Assembly: GCA_947258635.1 (NCBI GenBank)
Contig: CAMYJM010000192.1
Span: 11,898 to 17,219, forward strand
Reading direction: 5' to 3'
Length of the DNA: 5,322 bases
DNA from: an uncultured Acidimicrobiaceae bacterium
GTDB taxonomy: Bacteria > Actinomycetota > Acidimicrobiia > Spongiisociales > UBA5794
Part shown: one piece after another, positions 1-5,273 of the stretch
Numbering within the stretch: the stretch's first letter is position 1
Layout: the number at the start of each line of letters is the position of its first letter
Translations under genes and position numbers: made by a program
Notes under the pieces: generated by a model
The model's input: only the letters and a program-made list of their open reading frames with translations
What the model was told of the DNA's origin: nothing
Databases searched by the model: none

Positions 1-589
1 TCTCGACCGCGCCCTCGACCTGCACCCCGACCTCGTCGTTCTCTCGATGCCGGTGGTTCCCCGCGACGACGTCGACGACGTGGCCGGACAATTCAAATGT
101 GGCACCGACTCCGACGGGTTCTTCCTCGAGGCCCACGTGAAGTTGCGGCCTGTCGATTTCTCAACCGACGGTGTGTTCATGGCCGGGATGGCCCACTACC
201 CCAAGCTGCTCGACGAGACCATGATTCAAGCCCAGGCGGCGGCCGCCCGGGCGGCACGTGTCCTCAGCAAAGACACCCTGCTGGCCGGTGGTCAGATCGC
301 CGCGGTCGACACGCTCGCCTGCACCGGGTGCCTCACCTGTGTGCGAGTATGCCCGTTCGGGGTGCCGGCAATGACTTCCGATGCATACGGCGTCGGGGGC
401 ATCCTCGGAGCTGCCACCATCGAAGCTGCTGTTTGTCGCGGCTGCGGCATCTGTGTGGCCGAATGCCCGGCGCGGGCGATCCAGTTGCAGCACTTCACGG
501 ATGCCCAGAATGCGGCCAAGGTGGGTGCCCTGACCGGACCGCCCGAAGGGTTCGTTCCGCTGGACGCGGCGGGGGGGCCGGCCGGATGA
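1..589 (+). CDS. hdrA: HdrA-like subunit, C-terminal part (5' end outside window)
   Basis: C-terminal ~195 residues of an HdrA-type FAD/iron-sulfur protein; the first complete codon begins at base 2 and the stop is TGA 587-589. HdrA is the flavin-bearing electron-distributing subunit of heterodisulfide reductase-like complexes in the cytoplasm. Seen here: the family segment DGFFLEAHVKLRPVDF, followed by a stretch containing GMAHYPK, then two ferredoxin-type [4Fe-4S] motifs. The first has cysteine codons at 320, 329, 338 and 350 (CTGCLTCVRVCP), the second at 434, 443, 452 and 464 (CRGCGICVAECP). A short Pro/Gly-rich tail follows. The FAD-binding core and any N-terminal cluster or selenocysteine site lie upstream of the window. 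The stop overlaps the mvhD start (ATGA, 586-589), so the two are translationally coupled. Context with metV, metF and hdrCB indicates a methylene-THF reductase complex rather than a methanogen-type heterodisulfide reductase. Family assignment is firm; the electron donor is not known. Confidence 0.95.
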   Translation, partial: LDRALDLHPDLVVLSMPVVPRDDVDDVAGQFKCGTDSDGFFLEAHVKLRPVDFSTDGVFMAGMAHYPKLLDETMIQAQAAAARAARVLSKDTLLAGGQIAAVDTLACTGCLTCVRVCPFGVPAMTSDAYGVGGILGAATIEAAVCRGCGICVAECPARAIQLQHFTDAQNAAKVGALTGPPEGFVPLDAAGGPAG

Positions 590-1020
590 GCCAAGAGCCG
601 TACAACATCATCGCCTACGCCTGCGAGCACTGCGCCTACGCGGCGGCGGATCTGGCCGGTGGCCTGCGCATGCAGTACCCGCCGAGTGTCAAGGTCGTCC
701 AACTGCCGTGCACCGGCCGGTTGGATGTGCTGAGCGTGCTCCTAGCCTTCGAGGAGGGGGTGGATGGCGTCTTCGCCGCCGGCTGACTGCCCGGAGATTG
801 CCATTACCTGGAGGGTAATGCGAAGGCGAGGCAGAGAGTGAAGCGCGTCCAGGAGCTGTTGGCCGAGATCGGGCTGGAGCCGGAGCGGGTCGAGATGTTC
901 AATATGTCCGCAGCGATGGCCGCCACTTTCGTAGAAGCCGCCACCGAGATGAACCAGCGGATCGAGAATCTGGGTCCGAACCCTCTGCGGGTGCCGCAGA
1001 CGGCGGGAAAAGGAGCATGA
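586..1020 (+). CDS. mvhD: Selenocysteine-containing MvhD-type iron-sulfur subunit (UGA read through)
   Basis: Small electron-transfer protein of the MvhD/FrhD (VhuD) family, which docks on HdrA and relays electrons through a [2Fe-2S] cluster. Read through the in-frame TGA at 784-786, the gene is 144 residues, about the usual family length, and ends at TGA 1018-1020. N-terminal half: Cys13 and Cys16 (YACEHCAY), Cys42 (LPCTGR), then a stretch leading to GVFAAG. Residue 67 is the TGA codon, followed by LPGDCHYLEGN (Cys72). The C-terminal half, including IGLEPERVEMFNMSA and ending near NLGPNP, is typical of the family and stays in the same frame. Homologs have Cys at residue 67, and Sec-containing VhuD/FrhD proteins are known from methanogens and some bacteria. 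Start ATG 586 overlaps the hdrA stop and has no strong Shine-Dalgarno, so it is probably translated by coupling. A conventional reading gives a 66-residue fragment and a GTG-initiated 60-residue fragment (838-1020). Alternatives are a nonsense mutation or a sequencing error (TGC to TGA); the hairpin downstream argues against both. Confidence 0.9.
784..786 (+). other. In-frame UGA, predicted selenocysteine codon (Sec67 of MvhD)
   Basis: The TGA follows the GGC codon for Gly66 and precedes codons for Leu-Pro-Gly-Asp-Cys-His-Tyr. In MvhD homologs this position is the Cys of a conserved Gly-Cys-x-Pro-Gly-Asp-Cys motif. Homology continues on both sides in one frame with no insertion or deletion, which fits recoding and not a frameshift. 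Decoding would need SelA, SelB, SelC and SelD elsewhere in the genome. Confidence 0.88.
802..820 (+). promoter_or_regulatory. Putative bacterial SECIS hairpin in mvhD
   Basis: CATTACC (802-808) pairs perfectly with GGTAATG (814-820) around a 5-nt loop, TGGAG (809-813). The loop carries GG, as is common in bacterial SECIS apical loops, and T809 could be the unpaired U seen in such elements. The loop begins 22 nt after the TGA, in the range expected for SelB-dependent recoding. The hairpin lies inside the coding sequence and encodes His73 to Asn78 plus one base. It uses T-ended codons (CAT, GGT, AAT) in a gene that otherwise prefers C/G endings, which suggests the RNA shape is selected. The structure was found by eye, with no energy calculation. 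Confidence 0.8.
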
Positions 1021-1024
1021 ACCG

Positions 1025-1711
1025 ATGATCGTCGGCGAACAGAAGCCTTTGGACGAGATCAAGGGTCTCATCGGGGATGCCGAGAACGTGCTGGTCATGG
1101 GCTGCGGCACCTGTGTCACCGTCTGTTTCGCCGGGGGGGCTCGGGAAGCGGCGACGGTCGCCACCTCGTTGCGGATGTCCACGAAGCTCGACGGCGCTCC
1201 CAAGCAGATCACCGAGGCAACCGTCCAGCGCCAGTGTGAATGGGAGTACCTCGAAGAGGTCAGCGCGGCAGTCGAAGGTGCCGACGCAGTGGTCTCGCTG
1301 GGCTGTGGCGTCGGCGTGCAGGCGATCGCCGAGAAGTTCACCGACGCGTGGGTGGTTCCCGGCCTCAACACCAGTTTCATGGGAATTCCCGTCGAACAGG
1401 GTGTCTGGGAGGAGCGGTGCGCCGCCTGCGGCGAGTGCGTTCTGGGGATCACCGCAGGGATCTGTCCGATCGCCAGATGTTCCAAGTCGCTACTCAACGG
1501 GCCGTGCGGAGGCTCGGAGGACGGCCACTGTGAGGTGGATCCCGAGACCCCGTGCGCGTGGCAGCTGATCCACGATCGGCTGAACCACATGGATCGGCTC
1601 GAAGTGTTGATGAACCCGCAGCCCCCGAAGAACTGGAAGGCGTCCCGCGACGGCGGCCCCCGCCGCATCGTCAGGGATGATCTCCGCCGCGCCGCAGAGC
1701 AGGAGGAGTAG
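1025..1711 (+). CDS. metV: MetV, iron-sulfur partner subunit of methylene-THF reductase
   Basis: 228-residue cysteine-rich protein of the 'methylenetetrahydrofolate reductase C-terminal' family (MetV). MetV binds MetF and is thought to pass electrons between an external donor complex and the MetF flavin. Cysteine groups in order: Cys27, Cys30 and Cys34 (MGCGTCVTVCFAGG); Cys71 (QRQCEWE); Cys94 (SLGCGVGVQ); Cys132, Cys135 and Cys138 (ERCAACGECVLG); Cys147 and Cys152 (GICPIARCSK); Cys161 (LNGPCGG); Cys169 and Cys177 (CEV...PCAW). This arrangement fits several [4Fe-4S] clusters and possibly a metal site; which Cys binds what cannot be told here. Start ATG 1025 has AGGAG at 1011-1015, a good 9-nt spacing, and lies 4 nt after the mvhD stop. 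An earlier ATG at 1017 hits a stop after three codons. The gene ends 2 nt before metF. The C-terminal ~40 residues are basic and acidic without a recognised motif. Family assignment is very secure. Confidence 0.95.
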   Translation: MIVGEQKPLDEIKGLIGDAENVLVMGCGTCVTVCFAGGAREAATVATSLRMSTKLDGAPKQITEATVQRQCEWEYLEEVSAAVEGADAVVSLGCGVGVQAIAEKFTDAWVVPGLNTSFMGIPVEQGVWEERCAACGECVLGITAGICPIARCSKSLLNGPCGGSEDGHCEVDPETPCAWQLIHDRLNHMDRLEVLMNPQPPKNWKASRDGGPRRIVRDDLRRAAEQEE

Positions 1712-1713
1712 TC

Positions 1714-2745
1714 ATGGTCGCCGAAGCCCCCACCAGGAAAGAAGCCCTCCTCTCAGGTTCGAATCTGGAGCGGGTCCTGCGAGCCGGGCACTTCGCGGTG
1801 ACGGCCGAGTTGGGTCCCCCCCAGAGCGCCGAGGCCGATGTGATCCGGGAGAAGGCCGAGTACCTGAAGGGGACCTGTGACGCCGTCAACATCACCGACA
1901 ACCAGACCGCCATCGTGCGGATGTCGAGCATCGGGGCGGGGACGCTCGTCCTGGCTGCGGGGCTCGAGCCGGTGATCCAGATGACATGTCGCGACCGCAA
2001 CCGGCTCGCCATCCAGGCCGATCTGCTCGGTGCCTACGCCCTTGGAATGAACAACCTGCTCTGTCTCAGCGGGGACCATCAGCGGTTCGGCAACCATCCG
2101 ACGGCGAAGAACGTGTACGACATCGATTCGGTCCAGCTGATCCAGATGGTCGCCGAGATGCGCGACGAGAAGGTCTTCCAGTGCGGCGACGCCTTCGACG
2201 GCCAGGAGCCCCGCTTCTTCGTCGGGGCGGCGGCGGCGCCGTTCGCCGATCCCGTTGAGTACCGGCCCTACCGGCTGGCGAAGAAGGTGGCCGCCGGGGC
2301 CGACTTCTTCCAGACGCAGCTGATTTACGACGTTCCGGCGTTTGCCGGGTACATGGAGAAGGTTCGGGAACTGGGCCTTCACGAGAAGTCCTTCATCCTG
2401 GCCGGCGTTGGCCCCCTGAAGAGCCCGGGGATGGCCCGCTACATGGTCAACAACGTGCCGGGACTGCTGGTGCCCGACGAGCTCATCGAGCGCATGACCG
2501 AGGCCGGAGCGGAGTGGGCCGGAAAGTCGAAAGATGAACTGACGCCCGAAGACAAGAAGGCGCGTGCCGCGGCCTGGAAGGCAGAGGGCATCCAGATCTG
2601 CATCGAGCTGATCGAGCAGATCCGGGAGATCGAGGGAGTCGCCGGAGTCCACATCATGGCGATCGAATGGGAAGAGGCGGTGCGGCCGATCGTCGAAGGG
2701 GCCAACCTGCTGCCGCGGCCGACGTTCGAGGAGGCCTCGGCATAG
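1714..2745 (+). CDS. metF: MetF, methylenetetrahydrofolate reductase
   Basis: 343-residue TIM-barrel flavoprotein that interconverts 5,10-methylene-THF and 5-methyl-THF, expected in the cytoplasm with FAD. Family landmarks: Glu32 in VTAELGPP, matching the catalytic Glu of E. coli MetF; TDNQ near residues 61-64; LCLSGDHQ at 116-123, with Asp121 matching the flavin-tuning Asp; and QTQLIYDV at 199-206, matching the substrate-binding Gln region. It is longer than E. coli MetF (~300 residues) because of a charged stretch around residues 265-290 and a C-terminal extension, as in MetV-partnered MetFs. Start ATG 1714 is preceded by AGGAGG at 1701-1706 (7-nt spacing). The stop TAG shares its last base with the next gene's GTG start. 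Lying between metV and an hdr gene, it probably receives or gives electrons through MetV and Hdr rather than directly from NAD(P)H; this is inferred from the Moorella-type complex. Direction (acetyl-CoA synthesis, methyl oxidation or methionine supply) cannot be read from the sequence. Confidence 0.96.
   Translation: MVAEAPTRKEALLSGSNLERVLRAGHFAVTAELGPPQSAEADVIREKAEYLKGTCDAVNITDNQTAIVRMSSIGAGTLVLAAGLEPVIQMTCRDRNRLAIQADLLGAYALGMNNLLCLSGDHQRFGNHPTAKNVYDIDSVQLIQMVAEMRDEKVFQCGDAFDGQEPRFFVGAAAAPFADPVEYRPYRLAKKVAAGADFFQTQLIYDVPAFAGYMEKVRELGLHEKSFILAGVGPLKSPGMARYMVNNVPGLLVPDELIERMTEAGAEWAGKSKDELTPEDKKARAAAWKAEGIQICIELIEQIREIEGVAGVHIMAIEWEEAVRPIVEGANLLPRPTFEEASA
2728..2734 (+). promoter_or_regulatory. 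Ribosome binding site fixing the GTG start of hdrCB
   Basis: GAGGAGG lies 10 nt upstream of GTG 2745, inside the end of metF. This supports GTG 2745 over an in-frame ATG at 2667, which would add 26 residues encoded by overlapping metF codons with no family similarity. Confidence 0.7.
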
Positions 2746-4121
2746 TGACCAACGCTCCGACCACAATCAGCTCCGATCTGGCCCAGCGGGTCTTCGATGA
2801 GCTCGGGGAGAACGTCACCCTTTGCTACCAGTGCGTTCGGTGCACCAGCGGGTGCCCCATCTCGGAGTTCTTCGACTGGCAGCCGAACCAAATCATGCGG
2901 GCCGTGCAGCTCGGCCAGGAGGACATCGCCCTCCATGCGGAGACACCCTGGCTGTGTGCCTCGTGTCAAGCCTGCACCACTCACTGTCCCCAGGGTCTCG
3001 ATGTCGCCGGAATCATGGACTTCCTGACCCGCGAGGCCCTGGAACGAGGCGTGAAGCCACCCGTACCCGAGGCTGACATCTTCAACTCCGCTTTCCTGCG
3101 TGAAGTAAGGGTGTGGCGCCGCGCCTACGAACTCGGGTTGCTCGCTGAGTTGAAGCTCAAGAACAAGAACTTCACCGAGGATCTCGACATCGGCTTGAAG
3201 ATGATCCGCAAGGGAAGGCTGTCTTTCCTGCCTCATCGGGCGCGCAAGCGCGACAAGGTGCGGCCGATCGAGGGCGCCGAAGGGGCCGTTGCCTACTACC
3301 CCGGCTGCTCACTGACCTCGACGGCAGAGGAGTTCGATCGCTCCACCAAAGCGGTTTGCGATGTGCTCGGCGTGAACCTCATCGAGCCCAAGGGATGGGC
3401 ATGCTGCGGCGGCTCTGTGGCTCATCGCGCCGATCCGGAGCAGGCCATCAGCCTGCCCTTGGAGAACCTCTCGCTCATCGAACAGAGCGGCTTTTCCGAG
3501 GTCACGATGCCGTGTGCCGGCTGTTTCAGCCGCCACAAGTTCGCCCAGGCCGACGAGCGGGCGAACGGATCACGGGCGGACGCGGTTGAGCCCGCCGTCC
3601 GGGTGAACAGCCTTCTCGACACGATCCTCGACCACGTCGGAACCGACGGCGTGGCAGCCGGCGTCCGGCGTCACCTCGCCGATCTCAAGGTGGTTTGCTA
3701 CTACGGGTGTGTGATGACCCGGCCGCCGGACGTCACCGGCGCCGACCGTCCCGAGGACCCGATCGAGATGGATGTGCTGATGAGGGCGCTCGGAGCCGAC
3801 GTCCGCGACTGGTCGTACAAGACTTCCTGCTGCGGCGCCGTCCATTCGTTGATTCGCAAGGAAATCGTGCTCAAGCTCGGCGGAGACTTGATCGAGCACG
3901 CCAGGGCGGCGGGAGCCGACGTCATCGCGGTTGCGTGCCCGCTGTGTCATGCCAACCTCGATGCACGGCAGTCGCAGATGTCCATCACCGAGCCCATGCC
4001 GGTGCTCTACTTCACGCAACTGATGGCGCTCGCCTTGGGCCTGCCCGCGAAGGTGGCCGCCCTCGACAAGAACCTTGTCGACCCGACACCCCTCCTGAGA
4101 GAGAAAGCTCTCATCGACTGA
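2745..4121 (+). CDS. hdrBC: HdrC-HdrB fusion subunit (HdrD-like architecture)
   Basis: 458-residue protein joining an HdrC-type ferredoxin domain to an HdrB-type CCG domain. Residues ~20-90 carry two [4Fe-4S] motifs: Cys27, 30, 33 and 37 (CYQCVRCTSGCP) and Cys71, 74, 77 and 81 (CASCQACTTHCPQ). A helical linker with basic residues follows (~100-180). The HdrB part (~184 on) has two full CCG motifs: Cys188, Cys220-221, Cys257 and Cys260, then Cys322, Cys362-363, Cys398 and Cys401. Spacings (31/35 and 39/34 residues) match or nearly match those that bind noncubane [4Fe-4S] clusters in methanogen HdrB. Separate HdrC and HdrB subunits are usual in Hdr-MetFV operons; the fusion resembles methanogen HdrD. 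Start GTG 2745 shares a base with the metF stop. The likely role is carrying electrons from HdrA toward MetV/MetF. Heterodisulfide reduction is unlikely to be its job, since nothing here points to coenzyme M or B, but an unknown disulfide substrate cannot be excluded. Confidence 0.94.
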   Translation: MTNAPTTISSDLAQRVFDELGENVTLCYQCVRCTSGCPISEFFDWQPNQIMRAVQLGQEDIALHAETPWLCASCQACTTHCPQGLDVAGIMDFLTREALERGVKPPVPEADIFNSAFLREVRVWRRAYELGLLAELKLKNKNFTEDLDIGLKMIRKGRLSFLPHRARKRDKVRPIEGAEGAVAYYPGCSLTSTAEEFDRSTKAVCDVLGVNLIEPKGWACCGGSVAHRADPEQAISLPLENLSLIEQSGFSEVTMPCAGCFSRHKFAQADERANGSRADAVEPAVRVNSLLDTILDHVGTDGVAAGVRRHLADLKVVCYYGCVMTRPPDVTGADRPEDPIEMDVLMRALGADVRDWSYKTSCCGAVHSLIRKEIVLKLGGDLIEHARAAGADVIAVACPLCHANLDARQSQMSITEPMPVLYFTQLMALALGLPAKVAALDKNLVDPTPLLREKALID

Positions 4122-4365
4122 GGCGGGGCCGCTCGTAGTTGGCGCTTTAGACCCGCCGGCTCAGGGCAAACTTGATCGAGGGCCAGGGCGACGCCGACCA
4201 GGCCGCCGGGGAATCCGGCGATGTGGAGCCCGCCGAATGCCACGCCGCCACGGCAACTGTCGCCGGGACGGCAGCCAGCGCCGGCCACCACTGCGGAGGA
4301 TTGGCCCTGGTGCTCAACATCACATCGGGCTGACAATGAAGCCGGAGCGTAGGAGAGGATCCACC
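4122..4365 (+). other. Intergenic region after hdrCB, no convincing gene
   Basis: 244 nt between the operon and the lipoprotein gene. Right after the stop, GGCGGG (4122-4127) can pair with CCCGCC (4152-4157) around a loosely structured 24-nt loop. Further on, CGCCGG (4204-4209) pairs with CCGGCG (4215-4220) around a 5-nt loop. Neither has a T-run, so Rho-independent termination is doubtful. Several short open frames cross the region on both strands (for example 4320 to 4147 on the minus strand, 57 codons) but none has a ribosome site or recognisable product. A promoter for the next gene probably lies here, though I see no clear -10/-35 pair. Confidence 0.5.
4351..4359 (+). promoter_or_regulatory. 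Ribosome binding site for the SagB-type lipoprotein gene
   Basis: AGGAGAGGA ends 6 nt before ATG 4366 (its AGGAG core ends 10 nt before). It favours this start over in-frame ATGs at 4237 and 4336, which would put an Arg-rich stretch ahead of the signal peptide. Confidence 0.7.
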
Positions 4366-5106
4366 ATGACAGGCTCAGCCACGTTGAGGCTCTTCGGTCC
4401 CGGGCGGCATACGTCCCTCAGGGTCTACGTCGTGATGGCGTTGCTGGCGGCGGGCCTGGCCGTGGCCTGCGGCGACGACGACGACGTTGCCGCGATCACA
4501 GAACCCGGGTCTCGAGTGCAGCTGACGCCTCCGCGCCACGCCAGCGAGACGTCGGTCGAGGAGGCGTTGCTCAACCGCCGCTCGGTGCGCGACTACACCG
4601 GCGAGGCGCTGACACTCGCCGAGGTGTCCCAGCTCCTGTGGGCCGCCCAGGGCACCACCGATTCACGCGGGTTGCGGACGGCGCCGTCGGCGGGAGCGCT
4701 CTACCCGCTCGAGGTCTACCTGGTGGTCGGCGACGTCACCGACCTCGCCCCGGGGGTGTACCACTACGTTCCGGCGGCACACGAGATCGTCCAGGTCGTC
4801 GACCAGGATCACCGGGCCCTGCTGGCAGATGCCGCGGTTGGCCAGGATTGGGTCCAAGAGGCAGCCGTCGATGTCGTGTTCACGGCCGTTCCGGAGAGAA
4901 CGACCGGGAAGTACGGGGACCGCGGCATCAGATACGTCCATATCGAAGCTGGCCACGCCGCCCAGAATGTCTACCTACAGGCCGAAGCCCTGGGCCTCGG
5001 CATCACCGTCGTCGGCGCCTTTGACGACGGTCGCGTCCTCGAGCTGGTGGCAGCCTCTCCCGAGGAAGAGGCGTTGTACGTGCTCGCGGTGGGACGACCG
5101 GGCTGA
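4366..5106 (+). CDS. SagB-type nitroreductase-fold lipoprotein
   Basis: 246-residue protein of the SagB/ThcOx-type dehydrogenase branch of the FMN-dependent nitroreductase superfamily. N-terminus: positively charged stretch, hydrophobic segment (~20-34, VYVVMALLAAGLAVA) and Cys35, a lipobox-like site, then GDDDD as a polar tether. This predicts a Sec-exported protein lipid-anchored on the outer face of the membrane; no twin-arginine motif is seen. The catalytic domain starts near residue 62: NRRSVRDY (70-77), the usual FMN-phosphate-binding Arg region; LLWAAQG (90-96); TAPSAGALYPLEVY (105-118), a SagB hallmark; and DRGIRY...EAGHAAQN (185-201), followed by ALGLG and FDDGRV. All expected blocks are present, so it appears intact. 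SagB proteins in toxin clusters oxidise azoline rings, but no YcaO cyclodehydratase or precursor peptide is here, so the substrate is unknown. Its 244-nt separation from hdrCB suggests its own transcription unit. Family assignment is firm; function is open. Confidence 0.9.
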   Translation: MTGSATLRLFGPGRHTSLRVYVVMALLAAGLAVACGDDDDVAAITEPGSRVQLTPPRHASETSVEEALLNRRSVRDYTGEALTLAEVSQLLWAAQGTTDSRGLRTAPSAGALYPLEVYLVVGDVTDLAPGVYHYVPAAHEIVQVVDQDHRALLADAAVGQDWVQEAAVDVVFTAVPERTTGKYGDRGIRYVHIEAGHAAQNVYLQAEALGLGITVVGAFDDGRVLELVAASPEEEALYVLAVGRPG

Positions 5107-5120
5107 GCGACCCGGCGGGG

Positions 5121-5149
5121 TCAAGAGCGTCCAGGTTTCCCGCTACGAT
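5121..5149 (+). promoter_or_regulatory. Possible promoter of the tRNA-Thr gene
   Basis: TACGAT at 5144-5149 fits the TAnnnT -10 pattern. A weak -35-like TCAAGA lies at 5121-5126, with 17-nt spacing. Transcription would begin within a few bases of the tRNA 5' end at 5159. The -35 match is poor (3 of 6), so confidence is limited. Confidence 0.45.
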
Positions 5150-5158
5150 TTCCTCGAG

Positions 5159-5232
5159 GCTGGCGTAGCTCAGATGGCCAGAGCAGCTGATTTGTAATCA
5201 GCAGGTCGCGGGTTCGAGTCCCGCCGCCAGCT
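5159..5232 (+). tRNA. tRNA-Thr (anticodon UGU)
   Basis: 74-nt cloverleaf with every stem perfectly paired. Acceptor GCTGGCG pairs with CGCCAGC, D-stem GCTC with GAGC, anticodon stem GCTGA with TCAGC, and T-stem GCGGG with CCCGC around TTCGAGT. The anticodon loop TTTGTAA (5191-5197) gives anticodon TGT at 5193-5195, which reads ACA threonine codons. The variable loop is short (5 nt) and the discriminator base is T5232. The 3' CCA is not encoded, so it must be added after transcription. The gene lies 52 nt after the lipoprotein stop on the same strand. Confidence 0.97.
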
Positions 5233-5234
5233 CG

Positions 5235-5255
5235 GCAACGCCTGCGGCGTTGCTT
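5235..5255 (+). terminator. Hairpin just after tRNA-Thr, possible terminator
   Basis: GCAACGCC (5235-5242) pairs perfectly with GGCGTTGC (5246-5253) around a TGC triloop, 2 nt past the tRNA. Only two T residues follow, so it is not a classic Rho-independent terminator. It could end transcription or protect the tRNA precursor 3' end. Confidence 0.4.
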
Positions 5256-5258
5256 GGG

Positions 5259-5273
5259 AGTTGCTGCGCAACT
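5259..5273 (+). repeat. Second small hairpin with the same core as the first
   Basis: AGTTGC (5259-5264) pairs with GCAACT (5268-5273) around another TGC triloop, 5 nt after the first hairpin. Both share the GTTGC/GCAAC core, so arms of one can also pair with arms of the other. This may be a short dispersed palindromic repeat or part of a bipartite terminator. Bases 5274-5322 show nothing I can assign. Confidence 0.4.

Noticed and set aside
571..577. Run of seven G as a programmed frameshift or sequencing error
   Set aside because: The hdrA frame reaches its stop 10 nt later in the coupled ATGA arrangement, and both hdrA and mvhD are in their expected frames.
784..786. mvhD as a pseudogene with a nonsense mutation
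   Set aside because: Sequence on both sides is well kept, the stop falls exactly at a known Cys/Sec position, and a hairpin of the right form and distance follows.
838..1020. Separate 60-residue gene starting at GTG 838
   Set aside because: It is the C-terminal half of MvhD in the same frame as 586-786. Codons between the TGA and 838 also match the family, and no ribosome site precedes the GTG.
742..1668. 308-codon open frame on the minus strand
   Set aside because: It lies opposite mvhD and metV, has no recognisable motif, and is explained by G/C-rich codons in the true genes.
2667..2744. N-terminal extension of hdrCB from ATG 2667
   Set aside because: It would overlap metF by 79 nt with no family similarity. 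GTG 2745 has a good ribosome site and the metF stop overlaps it.
1753..2766. 337-codon open frame on the minus strand
   Set aside because: Opposite metF, which is a secure gene. The minus translation is Arg/Leu/Gly/His-rich and resembles no family I know.
4096..4113. Hairpin TGAGAG/CTCTCA at the end of hdrCB as a terminator
   Set aside because: It is inside the coding sequence, low in G/C for the genome, and lacks a T-run after the stem.
4237..4365. N-terminal extension of the lipoprotein from ATG 4237 or 4336
   Set aside because: It adds an Arg-rich, non-conserved stretch before the signal peptide. ATG 4366 has the better ribosome site and gives a normal signal peptide.
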